64,000 nucleotides of DNA from Corallococcus coralloides DSM 2259. GTDB lineage: Bacteria; Myxococcota; Myxococcia; Myxococcales; Myxococcaceae. The position numbers and the translations under genes were made by a program. Of this stretch, positions 25,243-34,902 are shown piece after piece; within the stretch, counting starts at the first letter, position 1, and every line of letters begins with the position of its first letter. The stretch covers positions 62,001 through 126,000 of the forward strand of contig NC_017030.1 in the NCBI RefSeq assembly GCF_000255295.1, read 5' to 3'. Below the pieces are notes generated by a model. The model saw only the letters and a list, made by a program, of their open reading frames with translations. It did not search any database and was not told where the DNA came from.

Positions 25243-28200
25243 TCAGCGGGCCGTCGCGGCCACCTGGGCCAGGGCCTGCTGGATCTGCGGCAGCGCGTAG
25301 GGCTTGGGCAGCACCACCACGCCCAACCACTGCTGCGGATCCCCATCCAGCGCCGAACGGCCGTGGCCGGACGCGATGATGATCCGCATGGCGGGCTTTC
25401 GCAGCGCCACCTCGCGCGCCAGGTCCACGCCGGACATGCCCGGCAGCGTGACGTCCGTGAAGAGCACGTCGAACCGCTCCGCCGCCAGCGCCACCCGCGC
25501 CTCCTCCGCGCTCGCCACCGACATCACCGCGTGGCCCAGCAGCCCCAGCAGCTCACTGGCGGACGCGCGGATGTCCTCGTCATCCTCCACCAGCAGCACG
25601 TGCATCCGCCGCGCGGCCTCCTGCGTCGCCGACGTCTCCCCGGTGCGAGGCGCCTCCGGCCACTGGAGCTTCGGCGTCGCCATCCGCTGCTGCCGCTGGT
25701 CCAGCAGCGTGCGCACCTTGCGCGCCAGGTCCTCGCGCCGGTACGGCTTGGACAAGAGGCTCACGCCCGGGTCCAACCGGCCGCCGTGCACGATGGCGTT
25801 CTCCGTGTAGCCGGACGTGAAGAGCACCTCGATGTCCGGCTGCAGCGCCTTCGCCTGCCGCGCCAGCTCCGGACTGCGCACCGGCCCCGGCATCACCACG
25901 TCCGTGAAGAGCAGGTCCACCGCCACGCCGCTCTTCAGGATGGACATCGCGCTCTGGCCGTCCACCGCGCGCAGCACGCGGTAGCCCAGCTCCGTCAGCA
26001 TCTCCACCACCGTCGCGCGCACCTCCGCGTCGTCCTCCACCGCGAGGATGGTCTCCCTCCCGCCCTCCACCGGCCCCATCACCACCTCCGTCACCGGCGC
26101 CTCCGGCTGGAAGGCGCGCGGCAGGTACACCTTGACCGTCGTGCCATGACCCAGCTCGCTGTAGAGCTTCACGTGCCCGCCGGACTGCTTCACGAAGCCG
26201 TACACCATGCTCAGCCCCAGGCCCGTGCCCCGGCCCTCCGGCTTCGTGGTGAAGAAGGGCTCGAACGCGCGCTCCATCACCTCCTGCGACATGCCCCCGC
26301 CCGTGTCCGACACCGCCAGCAGCACGTACGCCCCGGCCATCACCTCCGGGTGCGCCTGCGCGTAGTGGTCGTCCAGCGATGCGTTGCTCAACTCCAGCGT
26401 CAGCTTCCCGGCGCCCCCCATCGCGTCGCGCGCGTTGATGGCCAGGTTGAGGATGACGTTCTCCAACTGGTGCGGATCCGCCATCGTGTTCCACAGCCCG
26501 CCGCCGATGACCGTCTCCACCTCCACGTCCTCGCCCAGCGCGCGGCGGAGCAGGTCGTCCATGCCCCGCACCAGCCGGCCCAGGCTCAGGGAGCGCGGCT
26601 CCAGCGGCTGCCGCCGCGAGAACGCCAGCAACTGCCCGGACAGCCGCGCCCCTCGCTCCACCGCGCTCAGCGCCGAGCGCACCCGGTTCATGCCCCGCTC
26701 GTTGCCCGCCACGTCACGCTGGAGCAGCTGCAGGTTGCCGCCCACCACCTGGAGCAGGTTGTTGAAGTCATGCGCCACGCCGCCCGTGAGCTTGCCCACC
26801 GCCTCCATCTTCTGAGCCTGCCGCAGCTGCTCCTCCGTCTGCCGCTGCTCGGTGACGTCGCGCCCGCTGGCGTACAGCACGCCGTCCTCCGGCACCGGCA
26901 CCGCCGTCCAGGAGATGCGCCGGTAACCGCCGTGCTTGCAGCGGTAGGCGCTCTCGAAGTTCAGCGTGGGATTTCCTCCCTCCAGGCGGTGCACCTCGGC
27001 GCGCGTTCGCGAGTAGTCCTCCGGGCGCTCCAGCCACTCCGACGTGCGGCCCAGCAGCTCCTCCTCCGTCCACCCCAGCATGTGCGTCCAGGCCGGGTTG
27101 ACGCTGAGGAACTTCCCCTCCGACAGGCTCCCCACCACCAGCAGGTCCTGGGACACGTTCCATACGCGGTCCCGCTCCAGGGTGCGCTGCGCCACGCGCT
27201 GCTCCAGCGTCTCGTTGGCCTTCTTCAGGTCCGCCAGCGCCTTGAGCCTGGACAGCGTCGCCCACACGCGGTCGGCCACGTTGCGCGACAGCTCGATCTC
27301 CTCCGCGGTCCACGTGCGCGGCTGCACGTCGTGAAGGAACAGCACCGCCACGAACCGGCCATGCTCCAGGAGCGGGATGTTGAACAGGGCCCGGATGCCC
27401 ACCTGCTCCAGCGTGTCCGCATGGGGCGCCGTGCGCGGGTCCTTCCGCACGTCCGGAATGGCCACGACCTCGCCCTTCAGGAGGTCTTCCAGGAACACGC
27501 CGTAGTCGTGGAAGCGGTGCACGCCCTCCACGCGCACCACGTCCGGTGAGGCCACCCAGTTCGGGTGCATCAGCACCAGCGCATGCGTCGCGTCCACCGT
27601 GCCGTAGCCCGCGCGCGGCACGCCCAGCATCCGCCCCACCACCTCCATGGCCAGCTGCGCGGCGGCATCCGGGGACGAGGCCTCGCGCAGCCGGTCCGCC
27701 ATCTCCAGCAGCGCGGTCTGCCGCAGCTCCGCCCGCTTGCGCGCGTCGATGTCCACCAGCACGCCGGGAAAGCGCAGCGGCGCGCCCTGCGCGGAAAGGT
27801 GACAGTGGCCGCTGGCCTCCACCCACCGGTTCGCCCCGTCGGCGTGGAGCACGCGGTACTCGGCGCGGTACGCACCGCCCGTCTTCAAGACGCGGGCGAT
27901 GGCCGCTTCCACCCCGGGCCGGTCCTCCGGGTGGATGGCGGCCACGAACTGGGAGATGGGCAGACCTTCGCGCGCCTGCACGGGGTCCAATGAGAAGGAA
28001 TGCGCGAAGCGCTCGTCCGCGACGACGCGGTTGCTGGGCACGTCCCACACCCAGGTGCCAATCATTGCCTCGGCGTTCAGCGCCAATTGCACGCGCTCGT
28101 TCGCCTCGCGCAAGGCATCGTTGGCCTGGTGGCGCTCGGTGACGTCCTGGGTGATGCCCACCAACTGCACCGGCTTGCCGGCCGCGTCGTACACCAGTGA

Positions 28201-28656
28201 CGCGCGCCGGTGGATCCACCGCACGTCCCCGGTGTCCTGACGGCGGATGCGGTACTCCACCGACGGCGTGACCTGCCCAGAGGCCCGCGTCCGCGCGTTG
28301 GACACGTGGTGCCGGTCCTCCTCCAGCGCGAGCGCCTCGATGACCGGCGCGGGCAGGGTGTCCGAAACCGGCACGCCGTACAGCCGGCAGAACTGTGGCG
28401 TCACCGTCAGCTGATTGGTGGCGATGTCCAGCGTGAACACGCCAATACCACCCGCTTCCTGGGCCAACCGCAGCTGTTCCTGCTTCACGTGCGCGTCGGC
28501 GTTTCCGCCAGGGGACGCCGGGGACGCCAGAACCTGGGGGACCGGGTCGGGAGCCGTGCCAACGCCGTCATCCAGACCCGCGGCGCGCAGGCGGAATCGC
28601 AGACGTTCGACCTCGGCCCTCAGGGCCTGTTCCGTTTCGGAAAGGGGCACGCTCAT
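25243..28656 (-). CDS. Large soluble hybrid histidine kinase (PAS-PAS-GAF-PAS-HK-REC-REC)
   Basis: 1137 residues from ATG 28656; a TTG at 28731 would add 25 Pro-rich residues, and neither start has a good ribosome-binding site. There is no transmembrane segment. Order: a short coiled coil, PAS (about 60-185, ending DVTERHQ), PAS (about 190-315), GAF (about 320-480), and PAS (about 500-620, ending GRDVTEQRQ). The HisKA follows with GGVAHDFNNLLQ (His about 629), then the ATPase (NLAINARDAM, DTGGGM, GTGLGLSMV). Two receiver domains finish it, with phospho-Asp in LLFTDVVMPG (about 916) and DVLFTDVTLPG (about 1068). Its plan fits a cytoplasmic phosphorelay node. No response regulator is adjacent. 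Confidence 0.92.
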   Translation of the reverse strand: MSVPLSETEQALRAEVERLRFRLRAAGLDDGVGTAPDPVPQVLASPASPGGNADAHVKQEQLRLAQEAGGIGVFTLDIATNQLTVTPQFCRLYGVPVSDTLPAPVIEALALEEDRHHVSNARTRASGQVTPSVEYRIRRQDTGDVRWIHRRASLVYDAAGKPVQLVGITQDVTERHQANDALREANERVQLALNAEAMIGTWVWDVPSNRVVADERFAHSFSLDPVQAREGLPISQFVAAIHPEDRPGVEAAIARVLKTGGAYRAEYRVLHADGANRWVEASGHCHLSAQGAPLRFPGVLVDIDARKRAELRQTALLEMADRLREASSPDAAAQLAMEVVGRMLGVPRAGYGTVDATHALVLMHPNWVASPDVVRVEGVHRFHDYGVFLEDLLKGEVVAIPDVRKDPRTAPHADTLEQVGIRALFNIPLLEHGRFVAVLFLHDVQPRTWTAEEIELSRNVADRVWATLSRLKALADLKKANETLEQRVAQRTLERDRVWNVSQDLLVVGSLSEGKFLSVNPAWTHMLGWTEEELLGRTSEWLERPEDYSRTRAEVHRLEGGNPTLNFESAYRCKHGGYRRISWTAVPVPEDGVLYASGRDVTEQRQTEEQLRQAQKMEAVGKLTGGVAHDFNNLLQVVGGNLQLLQRDVAGNERGMNRVRSALSAVERGARLSGQLLAFSRRQPLEPRSLSLGRLVRGMDDLLRRALGEDVEVETVIGGGLWNTMADPHQLENVILNLAINARDAMGGAGKLTLELSNASLDDHYAQAHPEVMAGAYVLLAVSDTGGGMSQEVMERAFEPFFTTKPEGRGTGLGLSMVYGFVKQSGGHVKLYSELGHGTTVKVYLPRAFQPEAPVTEVVMGPVEGGRETILAVEDDAEVRATVVEMLTELGYRVLRAVDGQSAMSILKSGVAVDLLFTDVVMPGPVRSPELARQAKALQPDIEVLFTSGYTENAIVHGGRLDPGVSLLSKPYRREDLARKVRTLLDQRQQRMATPKLQWPEAPRTGETSATQEAARRMHVLLVEDDEDIRASASELLGLLGHAVMSVASAEEARVALAAERFDVLFTDVTLPGMSGVDLAREVALRKPAMRIIIASGHGRSALDGDPQQWLGVVVLPKPYALPQIQQALAQVAATAR

Positions 28657-29279
28657 GAGCGGGGGGACCGAGGGTCGAGGGGGGCGACCTCCGGCCGTGG
28701 CACTGTCGCCCGGGTCCTCCGGGGTGGGCAACGGAGAATTCCGAAGGAGTCATTCCCCCGGGACCGGGGCATCCTCCCCGGTGTCGGCGTTCGCGCCCGG
28801 CTGTCCCGGGTCAACGCCCGAGGGCGTGTCGCCAGTCCGCCGTGCCGGCGCGCGAGCCCCTCTGTCCCGTCGCTTTGACGCAGGGCAGCCAGGACGTCAG
28901 GGCGTCCCGGGCCTGGGAATAGAGCGCGCGGCGGCGTGTCCAGGGCTTGCAGAACCTGGCAGACGTCACGGGTCACCCAGGGCAAATGCGCGCCATGGGA
29001 CGTCCCGCGTAGCGGAGAGTCGTGAACACTCACATCACCCGCGGGTCGCAATGCTCACTTCCCGCCTTGACGCTGCCAGGAATTTCTTTAAAGAATGCAC
29101 GCACGTCCTCTTCTTCTTGGAAGATGGCGTATGTACCGGGCCTCGCGTTCCCCAACCGCGGAACCGGTGCGTGACGTCCCAGTTGAGCCCCGCGCGCCGC
29201 GTTCCCCCTCTCGGCGCGCGGTGGCCCCTGGGACTTCCACCCCGCCCCGCTCACTCATCAGGTCCCCTCGAGGATTCGA
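28657..29279. other. Long divergent intergenic region
   Basis: About 620 bp between the hybrid kinase and the M28 peptidase gene. No credible gene was found; short open frames across it lack coding features. It must hold both promoters. The most distinctive spot is an AT-rich island around 29081-29096. Confidence 0.5.
29067..29096 (+). promoter_or_regulatory. Possible sigma-70-type promoter with AT-rich palindrome
   Basis: TTGACG (29067-29072), an 18-base spacer and AAGAAT (29091-29096) resemble -35 and -10 boxes, about 185 bp upstream of the M28 peptidase start. The 12-bp perfect palindrome TTCTTTAAAGAA (29084-29095) overlaps the -10 box and could be an operator. A 12-bp palindrome is not rare by chance in 64 kb, so this is tentative. 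Confidence 0.35.
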
Positions 29280-30788
29280 GTGTCCACGTCCACCTTCGTC
29301 CTGCCCGTCTCGCTGGCCCTGCAGCTGCTCACCTCGGCGTCGCCTTCCCCCCAGAACACGGCGACCGCGCCCTCCCAGGAGCCCGCGCCGAAGTCCCCGG
29401 CCACCTCGTCGGTGAAGGCCACGCCCCCGGCCGTGACGAAGCTGAGCGCCGCGCAGCAGGCCACGGCGGCGAAGCTGATGGGGCCCGCGCTCGCGGAAGG
29501 CCATGCGTACGCGCGGCTGGCGGAGCTGACGGACGGCATCGGGCCGCGCCTGTCCGGCTCCGAGTCCGCGGAGGCCGCGGTGCAGTGGGCCCTGCGCAGC
29601 TTCCAGGCGGATGGGGTGAAGGCGTGGAAGGAGCCGGTGAAGGTGCCACGCTGGGTGCGGGGCGAGGAGCACGGCGAAATCCTCGCCTCCGAGCGCACGC
29701 GCGGCCTGCCGCTGGCGCTGCTGGCCCTGGGCGGCAGCGCGCCCACGCCGCCGGAGGGCATCACGGCGGAGGTGGTGGAGGTGGGCTCGCTGGAGGAACT
29801 GGCGGCGCTGGGTGACAAGGTGAAGGGCCGCATCGTGTTCTTCAACCACACCATGTCGGAGGCGGCGGACTACGGCCGCTTCGCGGGGCTGCGAGGCCGG
29901 GGGCCGGCGGCGGCGGCGAAGCAGGGCGCGGTGGCCGCGCTGGTGCGCTCGCTGGCCACGGCGTCGCTGCGCACGCCGCACACGGGCTCCACGCGCTTCG
30001 ACGAAGGCGGCCCGCGCCTGCCCGCGGCGGCGGTGTCGGTGGAGGACGCGCTCACGCTGCACCGGATGCTCCAGGGCGGGACGGTGAAGGTGCGGCTGGT
30101 GCTGGGGTGCTCCGATTTGCCGGACGCGGACTCGTCCAACGTGGTGGCGGAGGTGCGGGGCCGCGAGAAGCCGGACGAGGTGGTGCTGCTGGGCGCGCAC
30201 CTGGACTCGTGGGACGTGGGCACGGGCGCGCACGACGACGGCGCGGGCGTGGTGATGGTGATGGAGGCCGCGCGGCTCATCGCGAAGCTGCCCCAGGCGC
30301 CCCGGCGCACGGTGCGCGTGGTGCTGTTCATGAACGAGGAGAACGGGCTGCGCGGCGGCCGCGCGTACGCGGAGCGGCACGCGAAGGAGCTGTCCAAGCA
30401 TGTGGCCGCCATCGAGATGGACGCGGGCGGAGGGCGCCCCCTGGGCGTGAGCCTGCACGCGGGCCCGGGCGGTGAGGCGCTGCTGTGGCCGTGGCTGGCG
30501 CCGCTGGAAGGGCTGGGCGCGGCGAAGTTCCTGGTGGGGCACGCGACGGGCGCGGACCTGAGCCCCATGGAGCCCGCGCACGTGCCCTTCGTGGGCGTGC
30601 GCGTGGACAGCAGCCGCTACTTCGACGTGCACCACTCCATGGCGGACACGCTGGACAAGGTGGACCCCCAGGACCTGTCGCGCAGCACCGCCGCGGTGAC
30701 GTGGATGGCGTACGCGCTGGCGGAGTCACCGGGCACGCTCGCGCGCCCCACCGCGCCGGAGTCGGACGACCCGCCGAAGAAGAAGTAG
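29280..30788 (+). CDS. Secreted M28-family zinc aminopeptidase / carboxypeptidase Q-like
   Basis: 502 residues from a GTG with GAGGA about 6 bases upstream. The N-terminus (STSTFVLPVSLALQLL) looks like a signal peptide, followed by a Pro/Ala-rich spacer to about 60. A PA-type insert lies near 165-260. The M28 peptidase core has zinc ligands in LGAHLDSWD (His307), GAHDDGAG (Asp319) and NEENGLRGG (catalytic and metal Glu353/354), then AIEMDAGG and a final VHHSMADT. This order fits carboxypeptidase Q-like exopeptidases acting on short peptides outside the cytoplasm. A Lys-rich end (PPKKK) closes the protein. It converges on the MFS gene. Confidence 0.92.
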   Translation: MSTSTFVLPVSLALQLLTSASPSPQNTATAPSQEPAPKSPATSSVKATPPAVTKLSAAQQATAAKLMGPALAEGHAYARLAELTDGIGPRLSGSESAEAAVQWALRSFQADGVKAWKEPVKVPRWVRGEEHGEILASERTRGLPLALLALGGSAPTPPEGITAEVVEVGSLEELAALGDKVKGRIVFFNHTMSEAADYGRFAGLRGRGPAAAAKQGAVAALVRSLATASLRTPHTGSTRFDEGGPRLPAAAVSVEDALTLHRMLQGGTVKVRLVLGCSDLPDADSSNVVAEVRGREKPDEVVLLGAHLDSWDVGTGAHDDGAGVVMVMEAARLIAKLPQAPRRTVRVVLFMNEENGLRGGRAYAERHAKELSKHVAAIEMDAGGGRPLGVSLHAGPGGEALLWPWLAPLEGLGAAKFLVGHATGADLSPMEPAHVPFVGVRVDSSRYFDVHHSMADTLDKVDPQDLSRSTAAVTWMAYALAESPGTLARPTAPESDDPPKKK

Positions 30789-30798
30789 CAGGTCGCTG

Positions 30799-32559
30799 CT
30801 ACGCCTCCGCCGGGGTCTTTCGCGGCCCGCCCCGGCGCAACGGCAGCTCCGGCAGCAGCAGCGTGACGAGCAGGGCCGCCAGCGCGACGAAGATGGCGAA
30901 GCGGTACACCGCCATCGTCGCGCGGGTGAAGGACTCCTTCAGCGCGCGCTCCACACGGTCCACGGTGGACAGCGCGCGGGCCTCGTCCGCGTCCACGCGC
31001 GCGCGGGCCTCGGGCCCCTCCTGCAATGCCTGTCGCCGCTCCTCGGCGAAACCCTCCCGCAGCTTCGCCTTCACCTGCTCCGGCTGGAATCGCTGTCCCT
31101 GCGGCGCGCCCTCTCCTCCGCTCAGGCCTCCCGGCGCGGACGCGTGCAATTCCTGCCGCACGTCCGGAGGCAGCCCGCGCGTGGCCTGCTGCGTGCGCGC
31201 CTGCATCTCCCGGCCCAGCGTGCCCGCGAACACGGTGCCCAGGAGCGCCACGCCCACCGTCATGCCCAGCTGCCGGAAGAACGTCGCCGCGGACGTGGCC
31301 ACGCCAATGCGCTGGGGCGGCACGGCGTTCTGCACGGCCACGGTGTAGAGCGGGATGGAGGGGCCCAGGCCCAGGCCCACCAGCACCATCTTCACCGTGA
31401 CCTCGGCCTGGCTGGAGTCGGGCGTCAGCGTGAAGCCCATCACCGCGAAGCCGCCCATGAGGAACAGCAGCGCTCCCACCATCAGCGCCTTGTAGCGGCC
31501 CAGCCGCGACGCCAGCTGCCCGGACAGCACGTTGCCCGCCACCACGCCCAGCGTCAGCGGCGTCAGCGTCAGCCCGGAGTTCGTCGCGGACAGCCCCACC
31601 ACGTTCACCATGAACAGCGGCAGGAAGGTGACGGACGCCAGGAACACCGCGCCGATGATGAACACCGCCGCGTTGCCCGCGGAGAACGCGCGCAGGCGGA
31701 ACAGCGACGGCTCCAGCAGCGGCTCCTTCGCACGGCGCTCCCGCCACACGAAGAGCCCCAGCCCCACCGCCGACAGCGCGAACAGTCCCAGGATGGGCGC
31801 GGAGCCCCACGGGAACCCGCCCGCCCGGGGCGCCGCCGCGCCATGGCCCAGGCTGAGCGCGAGCAGCAGCGGCACCACGCCCACCGCCAGCGTCACCGCC
31901 CCCAACACGTCCAGCTTCCCGCCGTGCACGCCCTCCGGCTTGAGCGGCGGCATGCGCAGGAAGATGAGCGCCAGCGCGAGCGCGCCCACCGGCAGGTTGA
32001 TGAAGAACACCCAGTGCCAGCCCAGCGCGTCGGTGATGAAGCCGCCGGCCAGCGGGCCAATGACGCTGGACAGGCCGAACACCGCGCCGAACAGGCCCTG
32101 GTACTTGCCCCGGTCGCGCGGCGGGAACAGGTCCGCCACCACCGCCAGCGAACCGGTGAAGAGCGCCGCGCTGCCCAGCCCCTGCACCGCGCGGCAGAGG
32201 ATGAGCACCAGCGTGGAGCGGGCCGCGCCGCACAGGAAGCTGCCGGTGAGGAACACGGCGATGCCCGCCACCAGCACCGCGCGGCGGCCCAGCAGGTCGG
32301 ACAGCTTGCCCCACACGGGCACCATCATCGTGGAGGCCACCAGGTACGCGGTGGTGAGCCACGGGTAGTGCTCCGGCGCGATGTGGAGGTCCGCCTGGAT
32401 GGTGGGCCCCGCCGTGGCCACGATGGTCTGGTCCAACGCCGCCAGCAGCAGCCCCAGCAGCGCTCCCGCCAGCGTGAAGGCCTTCTGGGAACGGCTGAAC
32501 CGCTCGGACGCCGGAGCGGCGTGGGAGTCCAGGGCGGTGTCGGCGGCGGTGTCGGCCAT
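30799..32559 (-). CDS. MFS drug exporter, DHA2 (14-TMS) family
   Basis: 586 residues. After a short cytoplasmic N-terminus, 14 predicted transmembrane helices begin at about residue 28 (AFTLAGALLGLLLAALDQT, the DHA2 motif C-like start with LDQTIV). The loop 2-3 motif GKLSDLLGRR is the MFS signature. Members (EmrB/QacA) export drugs or metabolites by proton antiport. About 100 residues after the last central helices form an unusual charged, Gln/Glu/Arg-rich segment (about 475-545) before a final helix pair near the C-terminus. A perfect 14-bp palindrome lies 28 bp upstream and may bind a regulator. Substrate is unknown. Confidence 0.93.
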   Translation of the reverse strand: MADTAADTALDSHAAPASERFSRSQKAFTLAGALLGLLLAALDQTIVATAGPTIQADLHIAPEHYPWLTTAYLVASTMMVPVWGKLSDLLGRRAVLVAGIAVFLTGSFLCGAARSTLVLILCRAVQGLGSAALFTGSLAVVADLFPPRDRGKYQGLFGAVFGLSSVIGPLAGGFITDALGWHWVFFINLPVGALALALIFLRMPPLKPEGVHGGKLDVLGAVTLAVGVVPLLLALSLGHGAAAPRAGGFPWGSAPILGLFALSAVGLGLFVWRERRAKEPLLEPSLFRLRAFSAGNAAVFIIGAVFLASVTFLPLFMVNVVGLSATNSGLTLTPLTLGVVAGNVLSGQLASRLGRYKALMVGALLFLMGGFAVMGFTLTPDSSQAEVTVKMVLVGLGLGPSIPLYTVAVQNAVPPQRIGVATSAATFFRQLGMTVGVALLGTVFAGTLGREMQARTQQATRGLPPDVRQELHASAPGGLSGGEGAPQGQRFQPEQVKAKLREGFAEERRQALQEGPEARARVDADEARALSTVDRVERALKESFTRATMAVYRFAIFVALAALLVTLLLPELPLRRGGPRKTPAEA

Positions 32560-32586
32560 GGCTCGGGCACGGGCTCAGGGCGCGTG

Positions 32587-32600
32587 CATTCGCGCGAATG
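32587..32600. promoter_or_regulatory. 14-bp palindrome upstream of MFS exporter
   Basis: CATTCGCGCGAATG is a perfect inverted repeat 28 bp upstream of the MFS start codon, where a repressor of a drug exporter would typically bind. A few 14-bp palindromes are expected by chance in 64 kb, so the position is the main argument. Confidence 0.4.
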
Positions 32601-32805
32601 TGGGGACGGCGGCGGGGGCTGACCACGCCCGCCTGCCCGGCTGCTCTCCGTCCGGAAGGCGATGCGCCGTCGGGCAGCCATCGGAAGTACCGTTCATCCG
32701 GCAAGGGCCTTTCGGGAGGCGCGGTGCGCGGCTCTATCCTGCGCGCCCTTCATGTTGGACGTCGGACGCGCCGGACACGTGAGCGCGTCCTGCCCAGGAG
32801 TGAAC

Positions 32806-34803
32806 ATGCGGATCCGTGGAGCGCTGACCTGCGCCGTGATGCTGTCCCTGTCGGCGGGCTGTAAGGACGACCCGAAGCCCCAGCCCGACGCGGGAGTCCC
32901 GGACGCGGGCGCCGACGCGGGCTCCCAGGACGACGCAGGCACCGCCGGGCCCACCCTCTCCGAGACGCCCCGCTGGGAGGTCGAAGGGGATGGACTCGAG
33001 CCGAAGGAGTGCTTCGGCCGCGGCGTGGCGCTGGGCGACGTCAACGGCGATGGCCGCCGGGACCTGGTGGTCATCTCTCCGCCGTGCACGAGCGCCCCCA
33101 CCAACCCCGGCCGCGTGATGGTGTACCCCGGAGAGGGGGCCTACTTCTCCAAGACGCCCGTCACCTCCAAGCTGTCGTGGGTGCATCCCAGCCCGCGCAC
33201 GTCGGGCTACCAGATGGTGGTGGCCACGGGCGACGTCGACGGGGACGCGTACGCGGACGTGCTGGTGAAGAGCTACTACGGCGTCAGCGTCTTCAAGGGC
33301 GGGCCGGACCTGTCCCAGGTGTTCGCCCAGCCGCTGTTCCGCGCGCCGGACTCCTCGATTGTGCGCTTCCACTCCGCGCGGCTGCTGGACCTGGACGGGG
33401 ACGGGCTGGACGACCTCGTCGTCACGACCTTCAGCGGCAGCATCACCCTGTACCGCGCGACGCCCGGGGGAGCGGAGGGCCCCTTCACCAACGTGCGCGT
33501 GCTCTCCGGTTACGCGTCACCCGCCGGAGACACGGATGGGGACGGCACCCAGGACCTGCTCGTCTCCCTTCTCGACGAGCCGAGCGGCCAGGGCCTCTTC
33601 CTGGGCTGCAAGGCGGACAGCACGCGCGCCTGTGAGGGTCCGCTCACCACGCAGCCGGTGTGGAAGGGCACGGCGGAGAGCATGCGGGGGATTCCGGACC
33701 TGAACGGGGACGGCCGTCCGGAGGTGCTCGCGGGACTCCGGGGCAGCATGCGCCTGCACCTGTCCGATGCCTCCGTCCAGGGCTACTCCGCCACGCCCGT
33801 GTGGACGTTGATGGACGACCCGGCCTTCCCCAACCTCGCCGCCCAGAGCGCCACGGTGGGCTCCATGGCGGAGGGCGGCACGGGCCACGACTTCGTGCTC
33901 GTCTCGCTGGGGCGCGTGTACCTCTTCCGCCCCACGCAAGACGTGTCCGGTCCGCTGGAGCCGGTGTGGTCATGGCCGCGCGCCAACCACCTCCTGCCCC
34001 AGACGATGCTGGGCTTCACCCTCCCCAGCGTGGCCAGCCCCGGCGACCTGGACGGGGACGGATACGACGACCTGGTGGTGGGCCTCTCGCAGGAGCACGA
34101 CGGCACGCGCGCCCCGGGACGGGTGCGGGTGTACGGCGGCGGCGTGGTGCCGGACTCGCAGGAGCCCGCGCCCGCGCTGATGCCCACGAAGACGTGCAAC
34201 CTCCAGGTGGATCCGGTGAACGGCAAGCCGGACCTCACGGTGGATCGGGACGTCATCGCCCGCTCGCTCTACATCGAGCGGCGCGCCTTCGCGGCGGACT
34301 CCTGCGAGGTGCGTGAAGGCTGCGTGCCCGCGGGCGGCGAGCGGCGCTTGCTGCGCTTCACCACGTCCATCATGAACATGGGCACCGCGCCGGCGGTGGT
34401 GCCCTCGCCGCAGGAGCGCCCGGACCTCTTCGTCTATGACGAGTGCCACCAGCACGACCACCTGGTGAACTTCGCCGGCTACGACCTCAAGGATGCCTCC
34501 GGCAACTCCCTGTCCGTGGGGCGCAAGCAGGGCTTCTACATGGTGGACTACACCCAGTACTGCGCGGACGGCACCCCGTTCTCCTGGTACGACCCGGGCA
34601 CGGGCATCTCGCCGGGCTGGTCGGACGTCTACACGGCGGACACCGCCTGCCAGTGGCTGGATGTCACGGACACCCCGGATGGCGACTACACCGTGCGGGT
34701 GGGCGTGGATGAGAACCACATCATCGACGAGCTCGACGCGCTCCCCAACGAGGCCACCGTCAAGGTGCGCCTGAAGGGGGACACCGTGACCGTGCTGCCC
34801 TGA
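32806..34803 (+). CDS. FG-GAP / lysyl-oxidase-like lipoprotein, copy 1
   Basis: 665 residues from ATG 32806 with AGGAG upstream. The signal ends in lipobox LSAGC, then a DAG-rich spacer. Residues about 60-450 are FG-GAP/VCBS repeats with calcium loops such as DVNGDGRRDL, DVDGDAYADV, DLDGDGLDDL and DLNGDGRPEV, expected to fold as an integrin-like propeller. The C-terminal 200 residues match the lysyl oxidase family: ECHQHDHL (His548, 550, 552) corresponds to the copper site, GRKQGFYMVD to the strand with the cofactor Lys, and VYTADTACQWLDVTD to the segment with the cofactor Tyr. If active it would oxidise amines with a lysine tyrosylquinone cofactor on the cell surface. A paralogue follows directly. 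Confidence 0.88.
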   Translation: MRIRGALTCAVMLSLSAGCKDDPKPQPDAGVPDAGADAGSQDDAGTAGPTLSETPRWEVEGDGLEPKECFGRGVALGDVNGDGRRDLVVISPPCTSAPTNPGRVMVYPGEGAYFSKTPVTSKLSWVHPSPRTSGYQMVVATGDVDGDAYADVLVKSYYGVSVFKGGPDLSQVFAQPLFRAPDSSIVRFHSARLLDLDGDGLDDLVVTTFSGSITLYRATPGGAEGPFTNVRVLSGYASPAGDTDGDGTQDLLVSLLDEPSGQGLFLGCKADSTRACEGPLTTQPVWKGTAESMRGIPDLNGDGRPEVLAGLRGSMRLHLSDASVQGYSATPVWTLMDDPAFPNLAAQSATVGSMAEGGTGHDFVLVSLGRVYLFRPTQDVSGPLEPVWSWPRANHLLPQTMLGFTLPSVASPGDLDGDGYDDLVVGLSQEHDGTRAPGRVRVYGGGVVPDSQEPAPALMPTKTCNLQVDPVNGKPDLTVDRDVIARSLYIERRAFAADSCEVREGCVPAGGERRLLRFTTSIMNMGTAPAVVPSPQERPDLFVYDECHQHDHLVNFAGYDLKDASGNSLSVGRKQGFYMVDYTQYCADGTPFSWYDPGTGISPGWSDVYTADTACQWLDVTDTPDGDYTVRVGVDENHIIDELDALPNEATVKVRLKGDTVTVLP

Positions 34804-34902
34804 AGCGAAAGGGCAAACCGCGCGCATTGTTTCTTCGCGAAGTGACTCTTCAGGACAGGGCCGGTGGAAGGCCGGCCATTCATTCCCCGGGGGAACAACA
34901 CG

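Noticed and set aside
25363-27549. A 728-residue open frame opposite the hybrid histidine kinase
   Set aside because: It is His/Arg/Leu-rich with no domain and mirrors the coding strand of a protein with many clear kinase and PAS motifs.
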